From Cytobacillus oceanisediminis 2691 (lineage in GTDB: Bacteria > Bacillota > Bacilli > Bacillales > Cytobacillaceae): DNA of 64,000 bases. The notes under the pieces are model-generated. The model ran no database searches. It saw only the letters and a program-made list of their open reading frames with translations, and was not told the origin of the DNA. A program made the position numbers and the translations under genes. Shown piece by piece: positions 51,728 through 61,092 of the stretch. Position 1 is the first letter of the stretch. Each line of letters starts with the position of its first letter. The stretch spans positions 167,535-231,534 of the forward strand of contig NZ_VEEP01000002.1 of the NCBI RefSeq assembly GCF_007678455.1, read 5' to 3'.

Positions 51728-52396
51728 ATGAAGAAATTCCTTGCTGTCATGATGGCAATAATGTTGATGACAATCGTTTCAGCCTGCGGTAATGACTCTG
51801 CCAAAAACGAGCCAAAAGATGACCAGGATACCGCAGCTAAAGAAATGAAACATGAAGAGAATGAAGCAGATGATCACGCAGACGGCCCACATGAGCCAGG
51901 CGCTGACGATGTCTGTGCTTTCTGCAATATGAAGGTATATCCTGAAAAAGATCCGATGGGCGTTTTCACGGCACAGGCGAAAACCAAAGACGGTGACTAT
52001 GTGTTCTTTGATGATTCTGGATGTCTGTTGAATACACCCAGACGCGATGAAGTTGAATTCGAGGAAAAATGGGTGCGTGACTACCTGACATCAGAATGGA
52101 TTGATGCAGATGCCGCCATACCTGTTAAAGCCGAGATTAAAACACCGATGAAATACGGATATGCTTTCTTCAAAGATCAGGGAAGCGCCGAAAAATTCAT
52201 CGCAGAAAACAGCGATAAAAACGCAATGATGGCTTCATGGGAGCAAATCGACCAGATGGCAAATGAAAGATATATGAAGAAAATGAAGATGAATTCGGGC
52301 AGCATGAATAAAGATAATGAAAACGATATGGAAGACATGAATAAAGATAGCGAAAACAATATGGAAGACAGCAGCAAAAAAGAAAGCGGTCATTGA
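51728..52396 (+). CDS. NosL-family copper-binding lipoprotein with Met/Asn/Glu-rich tail
   Basis: A 222-residue lipoprotein. The signal ends TIVSACGND (lipobox, Cys about 20), followed by an acidic His-containing linker (HEENEADDHADGPHEPGADD). The NosL domain starts with the Cu(I)-binding motif CAFCNMKVYP and contains VFFDDSGCLL. The C-terminal tail after 190 has two 11-residue Met/Asn/Asp repeats (MNKDNENDMED and MNKDSENNMED), possibly extra copper or metal contacts. An inverted repeat TATCAC-N13-GTGATA lies at 51570-51594. The gene converges on the nos operon, which has a second NosL. Confidence 0.85.
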   Translation: MKKFLAVMMAIMLMTIVSACGNDSAKNEPKDDQDTAAKEMKHEENEADDHADGPHEPGADDVCAFCNMKVYPEKDPMGVFTAQAKTKDGDYVFFDDSGCLLNTPRRDEVEFEEKWVRDYLTSEWIDADAAIPVKAEIKTPMKYGYAFFKDQGSAEKFIAENSDKNAMMASWEQIDQMANERYMKKMKMNSGSMNKDNENDMEDMNKDSENNMEDSSKKESGH

Positions 52397-52464
52397 TAAG
52401 TTTTTTCCGATGCTTCAAAAAGGAATAACAGCTCACGTTTCGAAAAGAAAGCTTTGATAAAACG

Positions 52465-52499
52465 AAAAAACTCCCGGTACCATTTTACCGGGAGTTTTC
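52465..52499. terminator. Bidirectional terminator between nosL-like gene and nosF
   Basis: CTCCCGGTA and TACCGGGAG stem with A- and T-runs. Confidence 0.92.
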
Positions 52500-52534
52500 T
52501 TATTCACCAGTGCCGCTAGTGGAACGGAGGAATG

Positions 52535-53242
52535 CTAATTGAAAAATACTTTTTCCAATGGAAGGTAGCTGCCGTTCTGATGGATAAGTGAATCGACGGC
52601 ATCACAGACCTTCATCTTCCCTTCTTCCATGAAGGCAGCCCGGTCAGCCAATTCCTCTACAAGACTGAGAATATGGGTAGTGAAAAAAATCGTTTTTCCC
52701 TGCCGCTTCTCTTCCTGAATAATTTCCTTGAAGCGTAACACCCAGAGTGGATCAAGCCCATTAGTCGGTTCGTCGAGAATCCTTAATGGAACATCAGGGA
52801 GCAGTGCCTGCGCCAGGGAAAGCCGCTGCTGCATGCCTTTTGAATATTGTTTGATCTGCATATGACGCACTTCAAATAAACCGACCTGCTGAAGTGCTTC
52901 ATTCACTCTTTCATCACTGATGCCTCTTAATCTCGCAAAAAATGTCAACACTTCAAGAGCAGTCAATTGGCGCGGGAATAACATTTCATCTGGCATATAC
53001 GAAAACAGTTCTTTAAAATCATGGTTTCGCGGGTCGATTTCACTCCCTTCGAGAAAAACCTTCCCACTGGTCGGCTTCATGATGCCTGTCAGCATTTTAA
53101 TCAACGTACTTTTTCCCGCACCGTTTCCGCCGCAAAGAGCGAAGATTTCCGGCTTGTTGATAGAAAAACTGATATCTTTAACCTTTTTTGTCTCACTGTA
53201 ATGCTTGGCCAGTGCTTCAATCCTGATCCATTCCTCATTCAT
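52535..53242 (-). CDS. nosF: ABC transporter ATPase NosF-like
   Basis: A 235-residue ATPase: Walker A GGNGAGKSTLIK, Q-loop region, signature YSKGMQQRLSLAQ, Walker B PLRILDEPTNGLD and switch His in FFTTHILS. With NosY and NosD it would form the NosDFY machine that prepares copper-sulfur centres. The ATG overlaps the nosY stop by 8 bases and has AAGGGG 8 bases ahead. It is the last gene of the nosD-L-Y-F operon. Confidence 0.87.
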   Translation of the reverse strand: MNEEWIRIEALAKHYSETKKVKDISFSINKPEIFALCGGNGAGKSTLIKMLTGIMKPTSGKVFLEGSEIDPRNHDFKELFSYMPDEMLFPRQLTALEVLTFFARLRGISDERVNEALQQVGLFEVRHMQIKQYSKGMQQRLSLAQALLPDVPLRILDEPTNGLDPLWVLRFKEIIQEEKRQGKTIFFTTHILSLVEELADRAAFMEEGKMKVCDAVDSLIHQNGSYLPLEKVFFN

Positions 53243-54053
53243 CTGCAACACCCCTTTTCAGCCTGCGCACCGAAAAAACCACCGGCAAAACCATCCAGAG
53301 CAAGACAGCAAGAATAAACAGCATTTTTCCCATCATGCCATCCGCCCAGATCGTCAAATCATATAATCGCGGGCCAAATACCGATGCGCCATCAAGCGAT
53401 AGGATCGACTGGACCCGGATCAGTTCTATCGGGTTCAGGAAAATCGACACTGTCAACATAGGCAGCAGCCATTGCTTCATTAGGAGCATGCTTAAACCCA
53501 TAATGATAAATTCATAGAACAGGACCAGGAATGCCCAGACAATCAAACTGATGCCAAGCGCCTGGAATCGCGATTTGGCAATGGTCCCAATCACCATCGC
53601 CAGTGACAGACAAATCGCCGCAAGCAATATGGAGTAGAGATAAAATAATAACAGCAGTGATATAGAAACACCCGCGCCTAAAAAGAAAATCACCAGCAGC
53701 GCTGCTCCATATCCAAATGTCAGCACAGACCAGATGGCGACAAACAAACCTGTATATTTTCCGAGGATCACACTCCAGGGCGAAACAGGATACGTCAGAA
53801 GCAGCATCAGCCCCCGATCCTCCTTTTCACCAGACAGGAACAGGCTCCCAATTAAAAGTGAAAGCAGGGGGATCAGCAATAAATTGATATTCAGGAGGCT
53901 CGCTGTCATCCGGTTAAATCCATCGAAGCCTGAGCCCCCGGTGTTCCCGAGGAATGCAACCATGACGGCAAGAGATGAGAACAGCAAGCCAAAGCCTGCC
54001 AGCCAGTGGCTTCTCATCAACAGGGTCATCTGCTGCCTGGCAATATGCATCAT
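53235..54053 (-). CDS. nosY: ABC permease NosY-like
   Basis: A 272-residue permease with six membrane helices. LFLSGEKEDRGLMLLLTYPV followed by SPWSVILGKY after helix 2 is characteristic of the ABC-2/NosY permease family. The start overlaps the nosL stop by ATGA and the end overlaps nosF, so the four genes are tightly coupled. Other ABC-2 exporters look similar; the context supports NosY. Confidence 0.83.
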   Translation of the reverse strand: MMHIARQQMTLLMRSHWLAGFGLLFSSLAVMVAFLGNTGGSGFDGFNRMTASLLNINLLLIPLLSLLIGSLFLSGEKEDRGLMLLLTYPVSPWSVILGKYTGLFVAIWSVLTFGYGAALLVIFFLGAGVSISLLLLFYLYSILLAAICLSLAMVIGTIAKSRFQALGISLIVWAFLVLFYEFIIMGLSMLLMKQWLLPMLTVSIFLNPIELIRVQSILSLDGASVFGPRLYDLTIWADGMMGKMLFILAVLLWMVLPVVFSVRRLKRGVADE

Positions 54054-54511
54054 TGCTCCCAGCTCCACTCATGTTTTTTTAACTCTTTATAATTCAGCAC
54101 TTCTCCCATGCCCTGTTTTTTCACATATTGTTCAGCACTCTCCTTGTCCTTGAAGCTTACCACTCCATTTGCCATCGGTGTCCAGAAATCAGGATGGTAG
54201 GCATGGAAAGCGTTTTGCAGTTCCACCCATTCACCTGTATCCACATCACGCACATATTTTTTGGCTGCCTTTTCATCCTGAAGATCTGCTTCCCTCTCAA
54301 GGAACTCATCCATACAGCCAATATCATCAAACTTATATACTTCCCCATCAGCGGCAACGACCTCAGTGGCATAGTGCTCATGGGCAAGACCCATATTACA
54401 GACTTCGCAAACATCAATCTCCGGGTTGATTTCCTCCGGCCCCATCACATTGTTGCTGCAGCCAGCAGCTGTCGCTGAAAGGAGCAGTAATATACCAAGC
54501 TTCTTGATCAT
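54050..54511 (-). CDS. nosL: NosL copper chaperone lipoprotein
   Basis: A 153-residue lipoprotein: signal LLLLSATAAGCSNN with lipobox AAGC, Cu(I)-binding motif CEVCNMGLAHEHYA near 35, KFDDIGCMDEFLER and DPDFWTPMANGVVSFKD-like C-terminal segment (HPDFWTPMANGVVSFK). NosL hands Cu(I) to NosZ maturation. AAGGAA precedes the ATG, which overlaps the nosD stop (ATGA). Confidence 0.9.
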   Translation of the reverse strand: MIKKLGILLLLSATAAGCSNNVMGPEEINPEIDVCEVCNMGLAHEHYATEVVAADGEVYKFDDIGCMDEFLEREADLQDEKAAKKYVRDVDTGEWVELQNAFHAYHPDFWTPMANGVVSFKDKESAEQYVKKQGMGEVLNYKELKKHEWSWEQ

Positions 54512-55854
54512 CTGAATTTCCTTCCTTTCACAATGACTAATAACGATATCGCAATAAATACCATTCCAATTACTCCGTACCTCCACTGGTCCCCATTCTG
54601 CTGTGCAGCAGAGAGTTGGATTTCTGCCGGTTCTATCAGCGGACGCGCATCATAGACCTCTGCCGATCCAAAGCTTGGAAATAAGGATTCCGCCTTTGTC
54701 CACAGCTTGACAGACGGGCTTTCGAAAAAGAATTGCCAGTACGGTTGTTTACGAAGAATACGGTCATATAAAGAGCCAGCCTTATAGGCCTCTTCGCCAA
54801 TGCCATCGCCCGAAAGGTCAAAACTGCTGTAATCATCCCAGTAGTTTCCCTTCAATCCATCATCCAGCCTCATGTCTTCCCCCGAAATCCTGGACTGGAC
54901 CACATTGCCGATAAAATTGTTTTCAGCCAAAAGATTGTTTTTATTTTTTCCCACGAATTCAAGCCCAACCTGGTTTGCCGCAATCAGGTTCCTGTTGATT
55001 GATAGATTCATTCCGTTTTCCAAGGACAATCCTGTGCTGTTCCGTAACATTTCATTGCGCTCAACCAGGACATTCTTCGTTTCATAAATGATTATGCCAA
55101 AACCCCGGAAATGAAAGTGATCGGTTACCCTGTTTTCAATGAATATGATGTCTGCCGAATCCATCACCATGAACCCGGTCACATTCTTTTCGATATGGTT
55201 CCCCTCTGCAGAAATGTCTTCACTGAACATGAAATGCATTCCATATCGTGAATCACTGACATGATTTCCTGTTACTTTGACATGTTCCGTAAAGTCATAG
55301 TAAATACCATCCTGGACAGCAGCGATTTCATTCTCCTTTAGCAAATGGCCGCCGCCCTTGAACATGTGGATCCCGTTTCCCCGCTTCGAAAAATGGGATT
55401 CATAACTTGTTATGCTATTTTTCAGCACCCGATTATCCATGCTGTTCGCTATATAAATTCCATTATGGACATCTTTCAATGTATTGTTTTCAATAATATT
55501 CCCATCAGCTTTCTTAATGAAAATCCCGCTGTCCTCCTGCCCTGAACCGCTGTTTTGTATCGTCAGTCCTTTAACGGTGACATCAGGTGCGGTGATTTCG
55601 ATGACATTGCCTTTTCCCCCGCCATCAATTTTTGCCCCTGGTTCTCCTTTCAGTGTCATTCGCTTATTGATCACAATATTTTCCCTATAGGTCCCTGGAA
55701 AGATTGTGAGGATGTCTCCTGCTTCCGCCTGGTCAAGCATCCTTTGGATCGATTGGCCTTCCTCCACCTTAAGATCTTCGGCGCTGGCATCAACAGGCAC
55801 AAGCCAAAGAAGCAAAAGTATGATAAACCAAAATGGCCCTTGCAGCCTGTGCAT
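54508..55854 (-). CDS. nosD: NosD-like periplasmic beta-helix protein
   Basis: A 448-residue exported protein: signal peptide (FWFIILLLLWLVPVDASA), a right-handed beta-helix made of repeated N-x-I/V-x-x-N turns (for example NVLVERNEMLRNSTGLSLEN) through about residue 330, a NYWDDYSSFDLSGDGIGEEA motif typical of NosD, and a C-terminal membrane helix (GVIGMVFIAISLLVIVKG). NosD works with NosF and NosY in copper-site assembly of nitrous oxide reductase. It is the first gene of the operon; no nosZ adjoins. Confidence 0.9.
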   Translation of the reverse strand: MHRLQGPFWFIILLLLWLVPVDASAEDLKVEEGQSIQRMLDQAEAGDILTIFPGTYRENIVINKRMTLKGEPGAKIDGGGKGNVIEITAPDVTVKGLTIQNSGSGQEDSGIFIKKADGNIIENNTLKDVHNGIYIANSMDNRVLKNSITSYESHFSKRGNGIHMFKGGGHLLKENEIAAVQDGIYYDFTEHVKVTGNHVSDSRYGMHFMFSEDISAEGNHIEKNVTGFMVMDSADIIFIENRVTDHFHFRGFGIIIYETKNVLVERNEMLRNSTGLSLENGMNLSINRNLIAANQVGLEFVGKNKNNLLAENNFIGNVVQSRISGEDMRLDDGLKGNYWDDYSSFDLSGDGIGEEAYKAGSLYDRILRKQPYWQFFFESPSVKLWTKAESLFPSFGSAEVYDARPLIEPAEIQLSAAQQNGDQWRYGVIGMVFIAISLLVIVKGRKFR

Positions 55855-56095
55855 ACTGCCGCCCCCTCCCGGAAAGTTTCTCTTTTAAAACTAGCAAATA
55901 AATGTGATGAAATCTTGAAATATTTGTTGGGAAACGTTGAAGTCCATACGGAGTCTTAAGAGAGGATATATAACGCAATTACAGATTCGGACTTTAAGTT
56001 TCAGAATAATCAAAAATCAAATGTGTCTATTTTGTGACAAATGCAATATAATGTAAGTAATATGTATATCTAATTAATTCGAGGAGGTAATGGGC

Positions 56096-56209
56096 ATGAC
56101 GATTGTTCATATACTGAACTTCTCCATTCCGATTGTCATGATGCTAGTGATTGGCGTCGCCGTTGATAAAATGTGCCAGCCTGACCCACCGGGCAAGGAA
56201 GCCGAGTAA
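56096..56209 (+). CDS. Small membrane protein, 37 residues
   Basis: ATG with GAGGAGGT ahead opens a 37-codon frame, MTIVHILNFSIPIVMMLVIG then VAVDKMCQPDPPGKEAE. It has one membrane helix and a short tail with a single Cys. A -10-like TATAAT lies at 56049. It is divergent from nosD. Function unknown; it could belong to an oxidase or nos-related membrane complex, but nothing proves this. Confidence 0.6.
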   Translation: MTIVHILNFSIPIVMMLVIGVAVDKMCQPDPPGKEAE

Positions 56210-56250
56210 TGAATTGACCGGCTTCTTTTTTTCGCCAGTTTTTTCCAAAT

Positions 56251-56360
56251 CTCTATAAGAATGAAATTCTCGTTATATAAAAATGTTGTTCGCTATATAA
56301 ATTATTTTCCCACTATATATTTAGGATTTCCGCTAGATAAATTATTTTTTCGCTATATAA
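56251..56360. repeat. Tandem array CGCTATATAA (reverse of TATAGCG), 20-bp period, 5-6 units
   Basis: CGTTATATAA at 56271, CGCTATATAA at 56291, CACTATATAT at 56311, CGCTAGATAA at 56331 and CGCTATATAA at 56351, all 20 apart, with a weak copy at 56251. This is the TATAGCGA family in the opposite orientation, more decayed than at 37.7 and 45.5 kb. Confidence 0.85.
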
Positions 56361-56394
56361 CATTCTGTTCGGATGATCCCTTTCCTAAAAAAAC

Positions 56395-56434
56395 GCAAAA
56401 AGAGCAAGATTCTCGATCGAATCTTGCTCTTTTT
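56395..56434 (-). terminator. Terminator of MFS transporter gene
   Basis: AAAAAGAGCAAGATTC and GAATCTTGCTCTTTTT form a long perfect stem, likely bidirectional. Confidence 0.93.
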
Positions 56435-56435
56435 G

Positions 56436-57653
56436 CTAGTTTTCAATAGCAGGGGGTATTTTTTTTACAAAAATTCTGTTGCCCTGGACGAAAAACAGGA
56501 TACTGCCAAGCACAGCCAGGGATATGAACATAAATAATATGGTTCCGCCTGCTTCCTTCAATAAATATCCGCCCGCAATCGGTCCGAGGAAATGGCCGAT
56601 TCTCCGAAATTGTGCCGCTCCGAAATAGGTGCCCCTCAGTTCATCCGTTGCAAGCTGATCGACCAGATAACTGCTTGATGGGAAGATGAGTATCTCTCCA
56701 ATTGTAATAAAAACAATTGCCGTAATGCCTGTGACCCAGCCAGTTACAAAGCTAAACGTCAGCATTCCCAATGACAGGAAGACCGCACCTGCCATCATCA
56801 CCTGCATCGTTTTGAACCTTTCCGCAAAGTGGCTGATTGGCATTTGCAGCAGGACGACCAGAATTGCATTGATGGACAGCATCACGGAATAGACAAATAC
56901 CCCGTTTGCAATCGACGATTCAAGATATTGCGGCACAGTGGATTCCATTTGTGAATACCCAAAATTAATGATGATCGTTCCCAATATCAAATATCTCAAT
57001 GCCTTATCTTTGCTGATGATTTTTAAGGAACTGGCAATCGTTACTTTGCTTGCCCCTCCACCTGCCGGGTTGCCCAGATCATATTTCTTCATCATCAGTG
57101 CCAGGATCAAAACATAGACGAAATACATAATCCCCGTCACCATGAAAGCTGATTTGGCAGAAACCACTGCCAGATAGGCACCAAGCAATGGACCGACTGA
57201 TGCTCCGATATTGATGGCCGTATATCTGAGTGAAAAGGCCCTCATCCGCTTGCTTTTTTCCGTCAAATCGGCAATCAGTGCCTGGCTGGTCGGTTCGAAG
57301 AATGATCCGCTCAAGCCATTCAATGCATTTAAAATAATGAACCAGCCCGGTGTCTCAGCGATCATGAAGCCAAAATAGACAAGCGACATCGCGAACAACG
57401 AACCGATCATGACTGGCTTACGGCCATATCTGTCTGACAAATGGCCGCCCAGAAAGCCGCCGATCACACCAGACAATGGGCTGATTCCAATCGTCAATCC
57501 AATCAATACAGGATGCAAATCCAGATTCCTAGAAAGGTAGATGGCCAGGAACGGCAATGTTGCGAACGCGGATCCCCTCGCAAGGACAGTACCGCTCAGC
57601 AGCACCCAGACAATCGGATGGAATTGGCGATAATAGTTTTTTAGTTTATTCAT
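56436..57653 (-). CDS. MFS transporter (DHA1/MdtH-like)
   Basis: A 405-residue major facilitator with 12 helices. Motif GGHLSDRYGRKPVMIGS lies in the helix 2-3 loop, and GSFFEPTSQALIADLTEKSK and LRYTAINIGASVGPLLGAYL in helices 4-5 are typical of the drug-efflux MdtH/DHA1 group. Substrate unknown. GAGGT about 8 bases before the ATG. It is monocistronic. Confidence 0.87.
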   Translation of the reverse strand: MNKLKNYYRQFHPIVWVLLSGTVLARGSAFATLPFLAIYLSRNLDLHPVLIGLTIGISPLSGVIGGFLGGHLSDRYGRKPVMIGSLFAMSLVYFGFMIAETPGWFIILNALNGLSGSFFEPTSQALIADLTEKSKRMRAFSLRYTAINIGASVGPLLGAYLAVVSAKSAFMVTGIMYFVYVLILALMMKKYDLGNPAGGGASKVTIASSLKIISKDKALRYLILGTIIINFGYSQMESTVPQYLESSIANGVFVYSVMLSINAILVVLLQMPISHFAERFKTMQVMMAGAVFLSLGMLTFSFVTGWVTGITAIVFITIGEILIFPSSSYLVDQLATDELRGTYFGAAQFRRIGHFLGPIAGGYLLKEAGGTILFMFISLAVLGSILFFVQGNRIFVKKIPPAIEN

Positions 57654-57722
57654 TTCTTTTTACCTCGGAAAGTTAGATTCCTAAATCATAGCAAATATCC
57701 AATATTATGAAAATACCCAAAT

Positions 57723-57756
57723 TAAAAAACCGCCGCCATTTCGTCTGGCAGCGGTA
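57723..57756 (-). terminator. Terminator of motA-motB
   Basis: ACCGCCGCC and GGCAGCGGT stem with TTTTTTAAT on the minus strand. Confidence 0.85.
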
Positions 57757-57763
57757 TTGTCTA

Positions 57764-58534
57764 TTAACTTGGATTATTGCTTGTACGCGGAAGGATTAGG
57801 ATCTCTACCCGGCGGTTCCTTGCCTTGCCTTCTGCTGTGTCATTCGTTGCGACTGGCTGGAACTCTCCAAATCCTTTTGCGCTGAACCAGCGAGGGTCGA
57901 GCTGTTCATTTTTCAAAATGATTTTCATGAATTCAACGGCTCTCATGACGCTCAGTTCCCAGTTCGATTCGTATCTCGCAGTCCTGATTGGCACATTATC
58001 TGTATGTCCGCTGATGATGATATTCCGTGGAGGCTCCATGATCAGCAGGTCCGCGATTTCATTTGCGATGTTGATATCTGATGAACGAACTTCTGCCCTG
58101 CCCGACTCAAACAGGACATTGTCACGGATTGTCAGCAGCAGTCCTTCATCCGTCAGCTTTGTATTCAGCTTGTCTGTCAGCTTTTTCTCAGCTATATAAG
58201 CGTTGACCTTCTCTTGGAGGGCCATAAGCTCCCTCTGGTCTTTGGCGGCATCAGCCTTGTCTTCATCATTCTTTTCGACGTCTTCCTTGCGTTCATCAGG
58301 CGATTCCATCTGGCCTTCGGGCATCGGGCTCTGGAATTCAAATACCCCTGTCCCTCCGGAGAAAACATCATTGAACGCTTTCGACATCTGCTGGAACTTG
58401 ACGGCATCGACCGAACTCATGGCGAACAGGACGATGAACAATGCAAGCAGGAGCGTAAGCAGGTCCGCATACGGGATCAGCCAGGACTCATCCATGTGTT
58501 CCTCATGATGCTTCTTTTTCCTTTTCTTACTCAT
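57764..58534 (-). CDS. motB: Flagellar stator protein MotB
   Basis: A 256-residue stator subunit. The single membrane helix has the proton-carrying Asp in PYADLLTLLLALFIVLFAMS; a plug/linker region rich in Glu/Lys/Asp follows (about 75-105), then an OmpA-like peptidoglycan-binding domain with ISGHTDNVPIRTARYESNWE. Overlaps motA by 8 bases. With MotA it powers flagellar rotation by proton flow. Confidence 0.95.
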   Translation of the reverse strand: MSKKRKKKHHEEHMDESWLIPYADLLTLLLALFIVLFAMSSVDAVKFQQMSKAFNDVFSGGTGVFEFQSPMPEGQMESPDERKEDVEKNDEDKADAAKDQRELMALQEKVNAYIAEKKLTDKLNTKLTDEGLLLTIRDNVLFESGRAEVRSSDINIANEIADLLIMEPPRNIIISGHTDNVPIRTARYESNWELSVMRAVEFMKIILKNEQLDPRWFSAKGFGEFQPVATNDTAEGKARNRRVEILILPRTSNNPS

Positions 58535-59321
58535 CCTGAGTCACGACGCTTTCTTCAAGTATCAGCTTCCGTTCACCAGCTGGCAGGTAGGAAGCAAGCT
58601 TCTGCTCGATTACTCGCGGCGCTTCCCCTTCAAGGATTGAAAGAATGCCTTCAATCATCATGTATTTCACTTGTGCTTCCTGCTTTGATTTGCGCTTCAA
58701 TTTATTGGCGAATGGGTGCCATAACACATACCCAGTGAAAATCCCCAACAACGTCGCAACGAACGCAGCACTGATTGCCCTGCCAAGCTCATCGGTATTA
58801 TCCATATGGCTCAGTGCAGCAATCAGACCAACTACTGCTCCAAGAACCCCGAGAGTCGGCGCATAAGTACCTGCCTGGGTGAAAATGGCCGCACCTGACA
58901 AATGGCGTTCTTCCATCGCTTCAACCTCTTCCGTTAACACGTCCCTGATGTAATCGGCACTCTGTCCATCCACAGCAAGCGATAAGCCATTTTTCAAAAA
59001 TTCATCTTCAATCTCACTTGTTTTTGCTTCGAGCGCAAGCAGGCCTTCCTTTCTGGCAAGCTGGGCCCATTCAGAAAACAGGCGGATCAATGACGGTAAA
59101 TCAGTACTTTCCTGTTCCTTGAAGAGGATTTTAAACAGCTTGGGCACTTTCTTCAGTTCTTTCGCCGGAAAAGCGATTGACACCGCCGCAACAGTACCCA
59201 CAATTATGATTAAGAACGCCGCCGGATTCACGAGCGCATTGACGCTTACACCCTTCAATACCATCCCGACTCCGACTGCAATGATCGCTAATATGACACC
59301 AATGATCGACGACTTATCCAT
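58527..59321 (-). CDS. motA: Flagellar stator protein MotA
   Basis: A 264-residue protein with four membrane helices: SIIGVILAIIAVGVGMVLKG first, then the pair near 150-200 with GTYAPTLGVLGAVVGLIAAL and LGIFTGYVLWHPFANKLK. The cytoplasmic loop carries charged residues that contact FliG (ARKEGLLALEAKTSEIEDEF). The ATG with GGGGAG ahead is preferred over a longer frame. A weak sigma-D-like pattern (TTAA-N15-GTCGAAAT) is present upstream. Confidence 0.95.
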   Translation of the reverse strand: MDKSSIIGVILAIIAVGVGMVLKGVSVNALVNPAAFLIIIVGTVAAVSIAFPAKELKKVPKLFKILFKEQESTDLPSLIRLFSEWAQLARKEGLLALEAKTSEIEDEFLKNGLSLAVDGQSADYIRDVLTEEVEAMEERHLSGAAIFTQAGTYAPTLGVLGAVVGLIAALSHMDNTDELGRAISAAFVATLLGIFTGYVLWHPFANKLKRKSKQEAQVKYMMIEGILSILEGEAPRVIEQKLASYLPAGERKLILEESVVTQDE

Positions 59322-59455
59322 GTACGACTCCCCTGTCTGCTTTACTTCTATTTCTGTCTCTAGCTCTAAACTGTCATAGTATCTCTTTTTATTTCGACAC
59401 ATTTTTATAAATCTTAAGTGATTTAGCGATCAAAAATAATTTTTAGCCAAGCGTT

Positions 59456-59482
59456 TAAAATTGAAGATTTCTATGCCGATAT
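59456..59482 (+). promoter_or_regulatory. Sigma-D promoter of the chemoreceptor gene
   Basis: TAAA-N15-GCCGATAT, an exact match to the motility sigma factor consensus, about 40 bases before the start codon. Confidence 0.93.
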
Positions 59483-59523
59483 AACATAAGCAAAGACAAT
59501 TGATTAGTTGAGGAGGATTTTAC

Positions 59524-61005
59524 GTGGAGGCTATTGAAAATCTCCGCAGGCAGGATACAAGAAAAAAGAACGTTTTGATGCTAAGTACCTATTCGGTATC
59601 CTTGATTGCGACTTCTGCCTATACACTGATTGAAAAAGAACCATTCATTAAAACGATGGTTTATGTAAGTGAATTATCATTTTTCATCCTGTTTTTCCTG
59701 ATTTTGCAGCTATGGCTTAAGAAAGAGGCTCTCTTCCCTTATGCCGCATTTGCGGCTATTTTCACCCACCATTTCATCTATATCGGAATGTTTGGCGGCA
59801 ATGGGGCATTCTTGCTGGTACTGATATTCCTTGCTGTCTTCTCAGCCATCCATTTCAACCTGAAAATCTTCATTACCGGTTACAGCCTCGGCTTGGTTGC
59901 GGTCATCATGAACAATTTGCTGGCCAAAGAAAACCAGGACTTTTTAAGCAGCACCTTCGCCGCCATCGTGCTCTGCTATGTGTTGATGGGTGCAGTATTG
60001 TTTGTGCTGATCCGCCTGAACAGGAATTCCTTTCATTCCCTGGAATCCTTCCTGGCTGAATCCGAAAATGAAAAAGTACGGAAAGAGCAGCACAGTGCCT
60101 TGCTGCATAGCGAACTGCTCGTCGTGACAGAGAGTCTTGGTAAAATAAATGAACAAATCCAGACCCATCTGTCTTCCCAAACAGAAATGAAAATCGCCGT
60201 CAATGAAATTTCTGCCGGAAGCCAGGTTCAGACTGAACAAATCAATCAGATTTCTGAGAATGCAGAGCTGACAAAGCAAAGAATGGATGAAATGTCGGAA
60301 ATGTCTGTTCTGCTCTCAGATAATACTCTACAGGCTGCCAAAGCGACAGAAAGCGGTTCTGGAAAAATAAGCGAGCTTCAGGGTGATATGAAAGAGCTTG
60401 CTGCTTCAATTTCCGAATTGAGCCAGACATTCTCGATGCTGACAAAGAAAATCGAAGAAACGAATGGCTTCATCGTCAACATCCGCAACATCACTGAGCA
60501 AACAAATTTGCTTGCCCTGAATGCTTCGATTGAAGCGGCGCGTGCTGGTGAGGCTGGCAAAGGCTTCTCCGTCGTGGCCAATGAAATTCGCAAGCTCGCG
60601 GAAATGACGAAGGAAACCGCCATCCAGATTACCGAAAACCTTTCTTCTGTAAATGAAACAAACTCAGCTGCACTGGAAAAAATGAATGACAGCAGTGAAA
60701 AACTGGCGGATAGCCGCACCGCTGTAGAGGAGGTTTCTGGTTTCTTTGCAGATGTCAGTTGTACCTTGCAAGTGCTGACAAATCAATTCAGCCAATTCGA
60801 ATTGATGGTTGGCGATGTCCAGAATCAGACAGGCGATGTCGAAGCTTCAACACGTGAGCTGGCTGCAATCATCGAGCAGGCAACTGCCGGCCTTGAAGAG
60901 ATGAACGCCACGATCGAAACATTGAACGATGATAACCAGACAATTGCCGTTTACGTCAGCCAGACAGCCGCTGCAGCTGAAAAAATCGAGAAGCTTGGTG
61001 CGTAA
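59524..61005 (+). CDS. Methyl-accepting chemotaxis protein with six-helix membrane sensor
   Basis: A 493-residue chemoreceptor. Instead of a periplasmic domain it has about six N-terminal membrane helices (residues 20-165) and no HAMP domain, followed by the coiled-coil signalling domain; the hairpin tip [20 protein letters not shown] and [20 protein letters not shown] bind CheA/CheW. The GTG start has GAGGAGG ahead. Its location next to motAB and the sigma-D promoter confirm a motility role. It may sense a membrane-soluble ligand or energy state; the ligand is unknown. Confidence 0.92.
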   Translation: MEAIENLRRQDTRKKNVLMLSTYSVSLIATSAYTLIEKEPFIKTMVYVSELSFFILFFLILQLWLKKEALFPYAAFAAIFTHHFIYIGMFGGNGAFLLVLIFLAVFSAIHFNLKIFITGYSLGLVAVIMNNLLAKENQDFLSSTFAAIVLCYVLMGAVLFVLIRLNRNSFHSLESFLAESENEKVRKEQHSALLHSELLVVTESLGKINEQIQTHLSSQTEMKIAVNEISAGSQVQTEQINQISENAELTKQRMDEMSEMSVLLSDNTLQAAKATESGSGKISELQGDMKELAASISELSQTFSMLTKKIEETNGFIVNIRNITEQTNLLALNASIEAARAGEAGKGFSVVANEIRKLAEMTKETAIQITENLSSVNETNSAALEKMNDSSEKLADSRTAVEEVSGFFADVSCTLQVLTNQFSQFELMVGDVQNQTGDVEASTRELAAIIEQATAGLEEMNATIETLNDDNQTIAVYVSQTAAAAEKIEKLGA

Positions 61006-61049
61006 GATACCTTACGGGCATCTTATCCTGCTGAAAAATTATCTCTAAT

Positions 61050-61092
61050 AATAAGATGGCCAGGTTGGATTTCTCCACCTGGCCATTTCTTT
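61050..61092. terminator. Bidirectional terminator
   Basis: ATGGCCAGGT and ACCTGGCCAT stem between convergent genes. Confidence 0.9.

Noticed and set aside
59322-59420. Sigma-D promoter of motA (TTAA-N15-GTCGAAAT)
   Set aside because: Two mismatches in the -10 and one in the -35 element; kept only as a remark in the motA entry.
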